DNA of 7,509 nt from Caldora sp. SIO3E6 (GCA_010672185.1 JAAHHL010000308.1:1-7509), one strand, 5' to 3'; shown: positions 1 to 6,841, numbered from the stretch's first letter. Translations and numbers: made by a program. Notes: a model not told the origin generated them from the sequence alone.

Positions 1-261
1 GCTGCTACTGCATACGAGAAAGTCAAATCAGATTTGGCTAATTACCAAACTCAGTTGCAAGGAACTAAGCAGAGTGAGATTGCTTTGGGAGTAGCGAAAT
101 TGCAGACAACCACTGCTCAAGCAATCGTAGAGCAAACAGAGAAAGAATTGTCGGAAAAACTCGCTCAAGCTCAAGCTGGTGCTGAGTTAGCCCAACTTCA
201 GACACAAGAAAAACAGACAAAACTAGCCGAATTCAGATTGCAGTTAACCCCTCAGGTATAG
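1..261 (+). CDS. C-terminal end of a coiled-coil protein (5' truncated by window edge)
   Basis: The frame is open from the first base, so the gene starts left of the window; the TTG at 34 is an internal codon, not a credible start. The 86 visible codons encode a highly charged, Gln/Ala/Glu/Lys-rich helix with heptad-like leucine spacing (for example the stretch with LSEKLAQAQAG and LAQLQTQEKQTKLAEF), typical of a long coiled coil. No catalytic motif or membrane segment is visible. The stop TAG at 259-261 is followed at once by the GTG start of the ATPase gene, so the two are almost certainly co-transcribed and probably translationally coupled. The next protein also carries a long coiled coil, so the two could pair physically; that is inference. 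I do not recognise the family. Confidence 0.75.
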   Translation, partial: AATAYEKVKSDLANYQTQLQGTKQSEIALGVAKLQTTTAQAIVEQTEKELSEKLAQAQAGAELAQLQTQEKQTKLAEFRLQLTPQV

Positions 262-2409
262 GTGACCATGAGAAAACAAATAATCATTGGTGGATTAACT
301 GGATTCAGCTTAACTGTTTTAGCACTGACAACCGGACTGCTCAAGCCGACTATCAAGCTGGTAGCTTTGAGCAGTCTGGGAATCATCCCAGTTAGCATAA
401 TTGTCAGTGAGAATATCCACCGTCACGCTAATCAGAAAGTACAAAAGCTAGAGAATTCCTTAAGTGAGGCTAGAGGTGAACTAAAGCAACTGGAGACTGT
501 CCAGGGTGATAATGGTAGGTTATCCCAAGGCATAGCTGAATTGAAAATCGAGCTATCGGAGGTTCAGAATTCACTATCTTTGTTAAGTACCGAATACAGG
601 AAGCTACAAACCTCATATCAAATTCAGAGCGCTCAAAATGAGGAATTGAAAACCAAGACACAGAATCTTTCAGCACAGGTGGCTGAATATGAAGAAACCT
701 ACTCAAACGAATTAGAGAGCGAACTGAAGCAAAGGATTGAAGAATACACCACCAAAGACAGAGAAGTCCTCAAAGCTAAGTACAGAGCTCTCTTAGAGGA
801 AGGTGAAGTCATCTATGCTGAGGCAATGTCAATAAGTGAAAAGTACAAGGCTTGGGCTGGTGAGGTAGCTAAGAGACATCAAGACAGAAAAGCTTACATG
901 ATAGGACTCACAGGCGAGTTCAACAAGCGGATTGGGGAAGCTCAAGAGGCTTGGGAAGTTGAGCGTAGTCATCTAATCACACAGGTTGAGACTCTAAATG
1001 AGAAAGTGGCAAGGCTCCAGCAACAATTAGCCGGTGATTTGGTTGAGCCTGAGTATGGTCAGTTCGGCTACTCAGTAGAGGGTAAGATAGCCAATGATAT
1101 AGCCCGTTGGTGTTGGGATAACTTGCAAGTCCCCTTGTCTGTCAAAGGCTTCTACAAGCGTTCTGAAGGGACTGTAGACACTGGATATGGTTACAGTCAC
1201 TCAACCCCAGTAGAAGCGCTCTTACTGGATTTACAGAGGCACTCAGAGAACATTGCTAGAAGTCTAGGTATCCACAAAATCGTAACCGTCCGCAAACTTG
1301 AGATAGCTGATTTATTGGTTCTCAGCTTCCGTCGTGAGCCAGCAATCAAAGAAGATGAACTTAAACGCTTACTCACCCCAGTAGATAAACTAGCTACTCA
1401 AGTAATTCGTGAGATGTCCCGAAAGGGAACTGTCAGAATCATGGGAGCTACTGGGGATGGTAAAGGTGTTTGTGCTCGATACCTCTTATCAAAGATAGTC
1501 ACTACTCTTTCTTGGTATATCAGGCTTCATGACCCACAACATGGCAGTGAACAAGACCACTGGGGGATACCTAAGGTTAGTAAGTCAGGTAGAGAACTAA
1601 AGCAAGCTCTTTCAATGATTACTGCTCAAATGAAAGATAGGGAAGTGACTAAGGTTCATTCCCCAGTTACTTTAGACATCCTAGATGAGATTGACACCCA
1701 GTTAGAGAAGGAAGATAAAGGTCAGTTCCTCAACCTAATTTCTCGAATTCGTCACTTGGGAATGAAGTTAATCTTGATTGGTCAAAACCCCAAAGTATCT
1801 AGAGCTGGTTTTCAATGGTCAGACATGGCTCAAATGATAGCGTTCTATCAAGGTTCTAGTGCCTTAGATGCCATCAAAAATAATCCAGCCTTAGAACTGA
1901 AGAAGGATGTCTTACTCAAGCAATACAATGAGATATCTACAGTGTTTGAAGCCAAGAATGAGTGGCTTGATGACCACAAGAAACACTACTTTGGTCTTTG
2001 TGTGATTCCTGGAAAGAACCCACAGTGGTATGAACTACCTATAGCCGACGAAATCGAAATTGATAGCGATTTACCAATAATCGGTAAAAAGTTTGAAATT
2101 ACTGTTAGTAATCAGGAGTTTGTAGAAAGACAATATAGCGCCAAAGTAGAGCCGTCCGTAGTGGCTGAGGGTTGCCAAGAGCCAAATAGTGGCAAAGCTG
2201 AAATCAATACACAGCAAGAGATGGCAACGAATTCTGCCCCCCCGTCCGTAATCTCCCATGTAGGGGGTAGCGCCAAGAGTTGCCATAGGGCCAAAACTAT
2301 CTGTAAAAAACATCCTGATGTGGAATTGAGACAGGGAAAAGATGGTCGCTACTATTGTCCTGGATGCAAGAAAAAATTGCGTAAAGATGAGTTAGCTGTG
2401 GAGGTGTAG
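262..2409 (+). CDS. Membrane-anchored coiled-coil P-loop ATPase, FtsK/HerA/VirD4-like, with C-terminal zinc ribbon
   Basis: The 715-residue protein has two hydrophobic segments near the N-terminus (about 7-26 and 32-49), then a long coiled coil (about 55-255), a mixed domain (about 260-385), a P-loop ATPase core and a basic zinc-ribbon tail. The Walker A-like loop is GATGDGKG at 395-402, where the usual Ser/Thr after the lysine is Gly. Walker B is LDILDEID at 471-478 (D475, E476). A strand followed by a sensor-like Gln (LILIGQNP, Q508) follows. C681, H684, C699 and C702 form a zinc-ribbon pattern. Residues about 620-670 look like a low-complexity linker. This order fits membrane DNA translocases or coupling ATPases of the FtsK/HerA superfamily; DNA pumping during transfer or segregation is inferred, not shown. 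The start is either GTG 262, abutting the upstream stop, or ATG 268 two codons later; neither has a strong ribosome site. It is the second gene of a likely three-gene operon. Superfamily placement is fairly secure, the specific role unknown. Confidence 0.85.
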   Translation: MTMRKQIIIGGLTGFSLTVLALTTGLLKPTIKLVALSSLGIIPVSIIVSENIHRHANQKVQKLENSLSEARGELKQLETVQGDNGRLSQGIAELKIELSEVQNSLSLLSTEYRKLQTSYQIQSAQNEELKTKTQNLSAQVAEYEETYSNELESELKQRIEEYTTKDREVLKAKYRALLEEGEVIYAEAMSISEKYKAWAGEVAKRHQDRKAYMIGLTGEFNKRIGEAQEAWEVERSHLITQVETLNEKVARLQQQLAGDLVEPEYGQFGYSVEGKIANDIARWCWDNLQVPLSVKGFYKRSEGTVDTGYGYSHSTPVEALLLDLQRHSENIARSLGIHKIVTVRKLEIADLLVLSFRREPAIKEDELKRLLTPVDKLATQVIREMSRKGTVRIMGATGDGKGVCARYLLSKIVTTLSWYIRLHDPQHGSEQDHWGIPKVSKSGRELKQALSMITAQMKDREVTKVHSPVTLDILDEIDTQLEKEDKGQFLNLISRIRHLGMKLILIGQNPKVSRAGFQWSDMAQMIAFYQGSSALDAIKNNPALELKKDVLLKQYNEISTVFEAKNEWLDDHKKHYFGLCVIPGKNPQWYELPIADEIEIDSDLPIIGKKFEITVSNQEFVERQYSAKVEPSVVAEGCQEPNSGKAEINTQQEMATNSAPPSVISHVGGSAKSCHRAKTICKKHPDVELRQGKDGRYYCPGCKKKLRKDELAVEV

Positions 2410-2414
2410 GGATA

Positions 2415-2918
2415 ATGTTTGATGATAGCGCTTACAGAGATAAACCAGGTTTCATCTATCTCATCCATGCCGTAGGGACTGACAGATATAAGATAGGACT
2501 AACAACCCGCTCAGTAGAAGCCAGGTTTGCTGAATTAAACAGTTCTCAGTCACCATTTTCTTTAGAGCTGATTGATTGGTTTGAGACTGATGATGTCACA
2601 GAAGATGAGAAATACTTCCATGAAAAATACTCAGCTTATAGGGTTCATGGAGAGTGGTTTTCTTTTGATAAAAGGACTCTCTCTAAAGTGAGAAGAGAGT
2701 ATCAAGATGATGTTGGCTTCTCTCTCCCTAAACTACCCATGATGACGCTACCAGCGTTGTCGAAACTACCTACAATCAGTCGGAATAATATTGCTTTAGC
2801 TATGGCAGGAGTTGGTGCTTTATGGCTAATTGTAGTGATGTCAGGATGCCAGCAACCTAGCAAGGGTTTACCAGATGTACCCGACCCACCACCACCGCAA
2901 AAAAGCCAACTGGTGTAA
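2415..2918 (+). CDS. GIY-YIG (T5orf172/MUG113-type) nuclease-like protein with C-terminal membrane anchor
   Basis: Of 167 residues, about 10-85 match the T5orf172/MUG113 branch of the GIY-YIG fold as I know it: GFIYLI (12-17) for GIY, YKIGLT (25-30) for YIG, R37 in the following helix, the acidic EDEKYFHEKY segment (63-72), and the closing GEWFSF (79-84). GIY-YIG enzymes cut DNA with one metal ion, using the Tyr/Arg/Glu set seen here. A linker leads to one hydrophobic helix (about 124-143), then a short proline-rich tail (DPPPP). That suggests a cytosolic N-terminal domain tethered to the inner face of the membrane. The sequence VMSGC (141-145) resembles a lipobox but is internal. The ATG at 2415 is preceded by GGAGG at 2400-2404 (10-nt gap) and lies 5 nt after the ATPase stop, so co-expression is likely. 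Whether it cleaves DNA is unproven; the C-terminal membrane helix is unusual for this family. Confidence 0.85.
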   Translation: MFDDSAYRDKPGFIYLIHAVGTDRYKIGLTTRSVEARFAELNSSQSPFSLELIDWFETDDVTEDEKYFHEKYSAYRVHGEWFSFDKRTLSKVRREYQDDVGFSLPKLPMMTLPALSKLPTISRNNIALAMAGVGALWLIVVMSGCQQPSKGLPDVPDPPPPQKSQLV

Positions 2919-2945
2919 TTGATAACTTTCCCCTCTGAGAGAAAG

Positions 2946-3623
2946 CTAAAATAAGGGTTTTTCCGATTCTGGCTGTGTTTGAGTATTTTGGTGAGTAAAA
3001 TCTGGGGGAGGTGATGGGGTGTCGTGTAACATTCTTTTCCCGACAGTTGACAACATACTCAATGCTGAAACTGCTCCCCTAACTTGCTCTGGCTTGACCT
3101 CCAAGTATTTTTGTAGTTGAGATAGATTACGGTGTCCACTAACCTCTTGTATTATTCTCAATGGTATTCCTTCATTGGACATCTGGGTTAATGCAGTCCT
3201 TCTGAAACTGTGGGTGCTGACTCCCCTAATTCCCACCCGTTGGCAAGCTTTTCTCAATACCCTAGCAGCAGAGTCTTGATGGATATGCCCCGTCCCGTCA
3301 AGACCAGGGAACAGAAACCAACTTCTCGGTGATGGATAGTAATCCAGTAACAGGATACGCAACTCTTCAATTACTGGGATTGCTCTGGTTGCTAGCTTGC
3401 CCTTGGTGTCCCCTTTACGGAAGGTTACCTCAGGATAGATAATGCCCTTGCGCTCATAAACATCAGTGGTTCTGAGGCTACAGCATTCTCTGATACGACA
3501 GGCTGTGTAGAGACAGATGCCGAAAATAGCTCTGTCTCTTTCTGTTTGCAACCCCTCACTGAAGAGTAACTGAATCTCAGACTGAGTGAGAATCTTAGCC
3601 TTACCGTGGCGGTCAATTTTCAT
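2946..3623 (-). CDS. Catalytic-domain-only tyrosine recombinase (phage integrase family)
   Basis: The protein has 225 residues from the ATG at 3623. It carries the active-site set of tyrosine recombinases: R43 (in ACRIREC), a candidate beta-hairpin lysine at 74 or 76, H138-x-x-R141 (in HSFRRT), H164 (in SGHRN) and the nucleophile Y173 (in QKYLEV), nine residues after H164 as in classic integrases. It cuts and rejoins DNA through a 3'-phosphotyrosine, so a role in integration, excision, dimer resolution or inversion is expected. The N-terminal SAM-like core-binding domain of full integrases (usually 300 or more residues) is absent; only about 13 residues precede the catalytic fold. The frame upstream meets a stop at 3645-3647, so this is the full length of the frame. 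GTG 3629 is an alternative start, but GTGGGG at 3636-3631 is well spaced only for ATG 3623. The C-terminus past about residue 195 is Pro/Gln-rich and likely disordered. It converges with the GIY-YIG gene across 27 bp. Confidence 0.9.
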   Translation of the reverse strand: MKIDRHGKAKILTQSEIQLLFSEGLQTERDRAIFGICLYTACRIRECCSLRTTDVYERKGIIYPEVTFRKGDTKGKLATRAIPVIEELRILLLDYYPSPRSWFLFPGLDGTGHIHQDSAARVLRKACQRVGIRGVSTHSFRRTALTQMSNEGIPLRIIQEVSGHRNLSQLQKYLEVKPEQVRGAVSALSMLSTVGKRMLHDTPSPPPDFTHQNTQTQPESEKPLF

Positions 3624-3627
3624 GGAC

Positions 3628-3668
3628 ACACCCCACTTAATTACTCATGGTTTACAGCAGTGGGGTGT
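3628..3668. repeat. 10-bp perfect inverted repeat covering the recombinase ribosome binding site
   Basis: ACACCCCACT at 3628-3637 is matched by AGTGGGGTGT at 3659-3668, with a 21-nt loop. The left arm contains the GTGGGG that serves as the likely ribosome binding site of the minus-strand recombinase. In its mRNA the two arms could pair and hide that site. The repeat could equally be an operator or a recombinase-binding crossover site. The symmetry is seen directly; its role is inference. Confidence 0.6.
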
Positions 3669-3699
3669 CTCCTGTCTAGTTTTTGATGCAGGAAAGTGA

Positions 3700-4060
3700 T
3701 TAATCCATGTCGTTGGGAATTAATGCAGCAATATCTATCTCCGAGGTGATATCTTTCCCCTGCTTACGGTTACTGTAGCCGTTCAAGCCATAGGTCTGAT
3801 TGTGGCACTCAATATCATCAAGGTAGCGTTCCAAGATTTTCTTGATAGTACTCTGTCGAGAGCCAGTCAAAGAAGCGATCGCACTTTGAAGAGGTTAATG
3901 AGGTGAAAAGCTAACTCTCGCTAAGGCTTCAGCCTGCTTGTCACCCCCTGAGTCTTTGCTCTCTTCCTCTGTTTTCGCTCTCACTTTCAATTTCCAGCAA
4001 ACTCCCTTGACACAAGCAATGTAGCCTTAACTTGTCACTAATGGATGTGCTTGGGGAATA
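3700..4060 (-). pseudogene. Decayed reading frame with helix-turn-helix-like C-terminus and in-frame stops
   Basis: Reading the minus strand, one frame is protein-like over this stretch but broken by TAA at 4029-4027 and TAA at 3897-3895, before ending at TAA 3702-3700. The last 64 codons include IASLTGSRQSTIKKILERYL, which looks like a helix-turn-helix, followed by a polar tail ending ALIPNDMD. The 43 codons between the first two stops are also plausible coding sequence (WKLKVRAKTEEESKD, then KQAEALARVSFSPH), and reading resumes in the same frame right after the stop. A possible earlier remnant (LLASIPQAHPLVTS) runs into the 3' end of the PEP-CTERM gene, so that gene's arrival may have removed the 5' part. 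There is no credible start codon. It lies just upstream of the recombinase on the same strand. The family is not recognised. Chance open frame is possible, most of all for the part left of 3900. Confidence 0.45.
3875..3882. other. HIP1 octamer GCGATCGC
   Basis: This is a perfect GCGATCGC palindrome, the highly iterated element over-represented in many cyanobacterial genomes. It lies inside the decayed reading frame. I noticed only one copy in 7.5 kb, which would be low for a HIP1-rich cyanobacterial chromosome and fits a mobile replicon. Confidence 0.7.
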
Positions 4061-5521
4061 CTAGCCAGCAGATTTTGCTTGTTTTAGCTTTCTTGATTGC
4101 TTCTTCTTTAAATAGCCCATCAACCCCATAGATAAACCAAGACCTAGAGTTGTTGCTGGTTCAGGAACAGAGGCAGTAAATGGTTGGGTAACAGTAACCT
4201 CAGTACTAGCATAAGTAAAGTTATCAATCCCGAAAAAATTATCGAAACTACTACGCCCAGAAGGTTTATCCATCTCGAATACTAGTGCTGGAAAACCCTC
4301 CACATTTCGTCCTATTACCCCTAGGAATCCATTACCGTTAGAGCCTAATTTTTCTCGAAGTGATATAGTCTGACGTTGACCTGGAACGTTAAAGACACTG
4401 GTGATAGTCAAGTTACTTTGTGACCCCCTTCCTGTAAAATCTGCTCCAAAGGCAAAGGCGCGTCCAGGCAAGAACCATTGTATCTTATCAAAAAAATCAG
4501 CTTCATCAGGTCTTCCTGTATCCAAAGCACCAGTATAAGCATTATTCGTAGAGATAAAGTTGAAACCACTACCCTGACCTATTCCTGAACTGATAATTCC
4601 ACTCTCAAAAGTTCTACGGCGATTATTACCACTCGAACTCTGACTATCGAACGTCTCTGTAATGAGGTTAAGTCCTTTAACAGCTTCCTCCCATTCCAAG
4701 CGATTAGTGAAAGTGAGTATCGGCATGTCATCAATCTCAAGGTTAAAGGCATCACCGAGAATATCGATTTCAAGTGGTGTAGGTAAACTTCGCTCATCTA
4801 TAGCACCACCGCGATTAATCAGTCTCGTACTTCCTTGGACATGGTGATAACCGTCCAAGGTTATTTTTGTTCCCTTGCTACCTTCTTTACCTTGTTTAAG
4901 TGAATCAAACTCGTATATTATTTTTCCGTCTACTTTATTCAAATTATTTGCAAAATCTTTATAAGCAGTGAATGGTTGTTTATCTTTGAAAATACCGGTA
5001 TCTCCTATAAATCCAAGAATATGTCCCATCTCATGCAAGAGAGTACTCAAAGCATCTTCTATTCCTTTGGCAGGATTACCTAGCTCATTCTTAGCTAGAC
5101 CATACAAGCCATTTTCCTGGGTCAAGTTGAACTCGGTGTTAAAGTAGGGAGTGGGGTCAAAAAACCATTTTGTCATGGAGTTGAGTTCTAGAGTTGCTGA
5201 AGTTGGAAGTCTAGTTCCCGTTAGAGGGTTTATTGCTGTTGTTTCTTGATTACTGTGCACACGTCCTACAGCTCTCTCCCCAGATAAATCAGCAAATCCT
5301 ACATTGATATCGACGTTAAAGTCTGTAAGAATTGAATTCTCCCACCACTTCGCAGCAGCTTTGGCAACATTCCGGCGAAGCACATGTTCTGCATTACTTC
5401 CATCATCAAAACCGTTACCCCAGCTTAGGTCTAGCGTAACAGCGCTGCTTCTAGTTGCCGATAGCCCAAAACTAGTACTTACGAATAAAGAAACAACAAT
5501 AGAATTAGTTAGGTGTTTCAT
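4061..5521 (-). CDS. Secreted PEP-CTERM-anchored zinc metallopeptidase (zincin)
   Basis: The 486 residues begin with a signal peptide (MKHL then a hydrophobic stretch to about residue 20, probable cleavage near 20-28). A zincin motif, HEMGHILGFIGD at 163-174, gives H163, E164 and H167 as two zinc ligands and the catalytic base. The metzincin third-ligand position (173) is Gly, so the third ligand may be H226 or H227 in DGYHHVQGS. The following segment (ERSLPTPLEIDILGDAFNLEID, split at about 243-264) resembles the region after the active site in related zincins. Residues about 270-440 are a beta-rich domain common in PEP-CTERM proteins (FGADFTG, FGIDNFTYAS). The C-terminus has VPEPAT (452-457), a hydrophobic helix (about 458-470) and a basic tail: an exosortase sorting signal. 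Secretion and extracellular proteolysis are expected; the substrate is unknown. No exosortase gene is in the window, so processing would need one elsewhere. ATG 5521 has AGGA 12 nt upstream, a slightly long spacing. Confidence 0.88.
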   Translation of the reverse strand: MKHLTNSIVVSLFVSTSFGLSATRSSAVTLDLSWGNGFDDGSNAEHVLRRNVAKAAAKWWENSILTDFNVDINVGFADLSGERAVGRVHSNQETTAINPLTGTRLPTSATLELNSMTKWFFDPTPYFNTEFNLTQENGLYGLAKNELGNPAKGIEDALSTLLHEMGHILGFIGDTGIFKDKQPFTAYKDFANNLNKVDGKIIYEFDSLKQGKEGSKGTKITLDGYHHVQGSTRLINRGGAIDERSLPTPLEIDILGDAFNLEIDDMPILTFTNRLEWEEAVKGLNLITETFDSQSSSGNNRRRTFESGIISSGIGQGSGFNFISTNNAYTGALDTGRPDEADFFDKIQWFLPGRAFAFGADFTGRGSQSNLTITSVFNVPGQRQTISLREKLGSNGNGFLGVIGRNVEGFPALVFEMDKPSGRSSFDNFFGIDNFTYASTEVTVTQPFTASVPEPATTLGLGLSMGLMGYLKKKQSRKLKQAKSAG

Positions 5522-6200
5522 AGGTAGGAATTATCCTAAAAAATAGAGAATATTTAGAAATTACTGTATGAAGGTAAAAGCTATACCTGACAAGGTTTTT
5601 AAATATTTTTGATTGCTAAGTGGGGAATCCTTAGGTAACTTTAGGAACGCAAGCAGTGAAAAACAAGATTTTTTAGGTGTTTAGCCTCGCTTTTTCGCGC
5701 TCTCCGACTTATTCAGCAAGTTCTATTTAGAGCTTTTTTGCTCTTATTTTATTAAAGGTGATTTATCTCTCATGGAAGAAGAAGTTTTGATGAAGCAAAC
5801 TCTGAATTATGTGAAATTTCAATAAAGTGAGACCTATCCCTTAGTCGCATCTTTCTTAACAAATGAAAGTCAGAGTAGGTAAGGGATACAGGGATTTTGT
5901 TACAGAACTTAAGCTCATTTATGCCAGGATTAGACCTGTTTGAAGCGCACCAGCTTAACGCGAGTGCTGTCAAGCATAGTTCTCTTTCTTTTAAAGAGAA
6001 CTAAAAGTAATCCCTCTTTTCCCCTCTGAGCTTTGGTTTGAGGCTTAACTAAGTGCCATTCCACTATGGTGCTTTCCTTACCCTTTGCTACACATTTAGT
6101 TGATTTTGTCAATGCTTAAGTCCTAACTAGAATAAAATCCTGAAAACCTTACCCCATAAAGGTTTCACAATTGTTAATAAATGTAAATGTACGGAAAATT
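5522..6200. other. Gene-free stretch; no convincing coding sequence
   Basis: Upstream of the PEP-CTERM gene I find no recognisable gene on either strand. Short overlapping minus-strand frames (within 5770-6112) and plus-strand frames (for example 5921-6004) have no ribosome sites or known motifs; they might be worn-down remnants of a mobile-element gene, but I cannot show it. Small symmetries exist: AGAGC/GCTCT around six Ts at 5729-5744, a 9-bp pair TATCCCTTA and TAAGGGATA between about 5833 and 5889, and the hairpin at 5977-6003. The regulatory region of the PEP-CTERM gene must lie at the left end, but no good promoter is visible. Confidence 0.5.
5977..6003. repeat. 11-bp perfect inverted repeat with 5-nt loop
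   Basis: TAGTTCTCTTT at 5977-5987 and AAAGAGAACTA at 5993-6003 pair perfectly around CTTTT. Neither side is followed by a clear T-run, so a factor-independent terminator is not well supported. It could be a protein-binding dyad or an IS remnant. Confidence 0.5.
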
Positions 6201-6207
6201 AACGTAA

Positions 6208-6375
6208 AAAAGGTAGAATCGCTGAAACCGTTACTAGTTAATGACTTCAACAAAAATAAACGGTAGTAAAATTCAATTGTTGTACTAACAAAAACACAGC
6301 CAAAAACGGACTACCTTTTAAAAATGGTGTTTTTTGGCGAAAAATAATCCTTTAACCATGCGGGTTTCAGCGATT
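6208..6375. repeat. Nested inverted repeats in an AT-rich stretch (possible origin or regulatory structure)
   Basis: AATCGCTGAAACC (6217-6229) is perfectly matched in inverse by GGTTTCAGCGATT (6363-6375), 13 bp with 133 nt between. Directly next to the left arm, AAAAGGTAG (6208-6216) matches CTACCTTTT (6311-6319). Inside lies a third pair, GCCAAAAA (6299-6306) and TTTTTGGC (6331-6338). A further GATTTT/AAAATC hairpin sits at 6372-6390. The region is rich in A/T runs. Such structure is typical of replication origins or degenerate mobile-element ends, but nothing in the sequence decides between them. Confidence 0.5.
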
Positions 6376-6667
6376 TTATGCGCAAAAATCAGTTACTAGG
6401 GGTTTATGGGTTTGCGCAGCTGTCTCCTCTAAATCTATTAGTTGAAAAATAGTTGAAATTTGCCTGTTGGTGACCCATTGGTGAACTAAAAACTGGCAAA
6501 ATCTCAGTTTAGGTTTATAATCACCCACAAGCCACGACTATCTTCCAAATGGTGATTCACCCATAAGACACATCAACAACGTATCAAGAGCCTCACAGAC
6601 CCCTCAAAGAACGATATCAAGTCATACCAGGTTGGATAACTTGGTGAAGTTGGCTAAGTCGGTGAAC

Positions 6668-6765
6668 TTGTGCCCCAATGGTTGAACGGTCGCGTACAAG
6701 ATGGTAAAACTGGTGACCCAAATCCCGTACAAAGTCGCGCTAAACTTGTTGGAATTGTGCCCCAA
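6668..6765. repeat. Direct repeats TTGTGCCCCAA and CGTACAA, possibly ancient array units
   Basis: TTGTGCCCCAA occurs at 6668-6678 and 6755-6765, 87 nt apart, close to twice 43. CGTACAA occurs at 6693-6699 and 6726-6732, 33 nt apart. The GTACAA core and these spacings resemble the 43/34-nt array further right, so this could be its oldest, most eroded part. The exact repeats are seen; the kinship is inference. Confidence 0.4.
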
Positions 6766-6809
6766 ATCACGGGTTTTACGCGCAGCGTCACCTTCGTTTT
6801 CAGCTGAAA

Positions 6810-6841
6810 AATTTAGTTGACTAAATTAAGTTGACTTAATT
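6810..6841. promoter_or_regulatory. Two overlapping 18-bp dyads (tandem operator-like sites)
   Basis: AATTTAGT-TG-ACTAAATT (6810-6827) and AATTAAGT-TG-ACTTAATT (6824-6841) are both 8-bp inverted repeats around a TG centre. Their centres are 14 bp apart and they share four bases. Paired dyads of this kind often bind two repressor or partition-protein dimers. Each contains TTGACT; the first, with TAACAT 17 nt later (6841-6846), is a weak candidate promoter reading right. They sit just left of the tandem array. Confidence 0.55.

Noticed and set aside
2150..2252. Repeated CCGTCCGTA (2152-2160 and 2242-2250) inside the ATPase gene
   Set aside because: Only nine bases are shared, in a low-complexity linker; no sign of a mobile insertion.
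2835..2850. Lipoprotein signal in the GIY-YIG protein
   Set aside because: VMSGC lies at residues 141-145 after a complete cytosolic domain, not at the N-terminus, so lipoprotein processing is unlikely.
2926..2945. Terminator between the convergent GIY-YIG and recombinase genes
   Set aside because: CTTTC/GAAAG gives only a 5-bp stem with a 10-nt loop and no adjacent T-run.
2946..3623. Calling the recombinase a protelomerase
   Set aside because: It is about 225 residues, while known protelomerases are roughly 440-640 residues with extra DNA-binding domains. The motifs fit an ordinary tyrosine recombinase.
5729..5744. Factor-independent terminator AGAGC-T6-GCTCT
   Set aside because: The stem is only 5 bp and there is no gene reading into it on the plus strand.
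5772..5825. Plus-strand 17-residue frame starting MEEEVLMKQ
   Set aside because: The spacing of the AAGGTGA upstream is too long for a good ribosome site and nothing else supports expression.
5921..6004. Plus-strand frame of 27 residues starting MPGLDLFEAHQL
   Set aside because: It looks protein-like by eye, but it lacks a ribosome site and is short enough to arise by chance.
5770..6112. Two overlapping minus-strand frames of 60-67 residues
   Set aside because: They have no ribosome sites, recognisable motifs or neighbours; they overlap in different frames. Remnants of a mobile-element gene are possible but cannot be supported.
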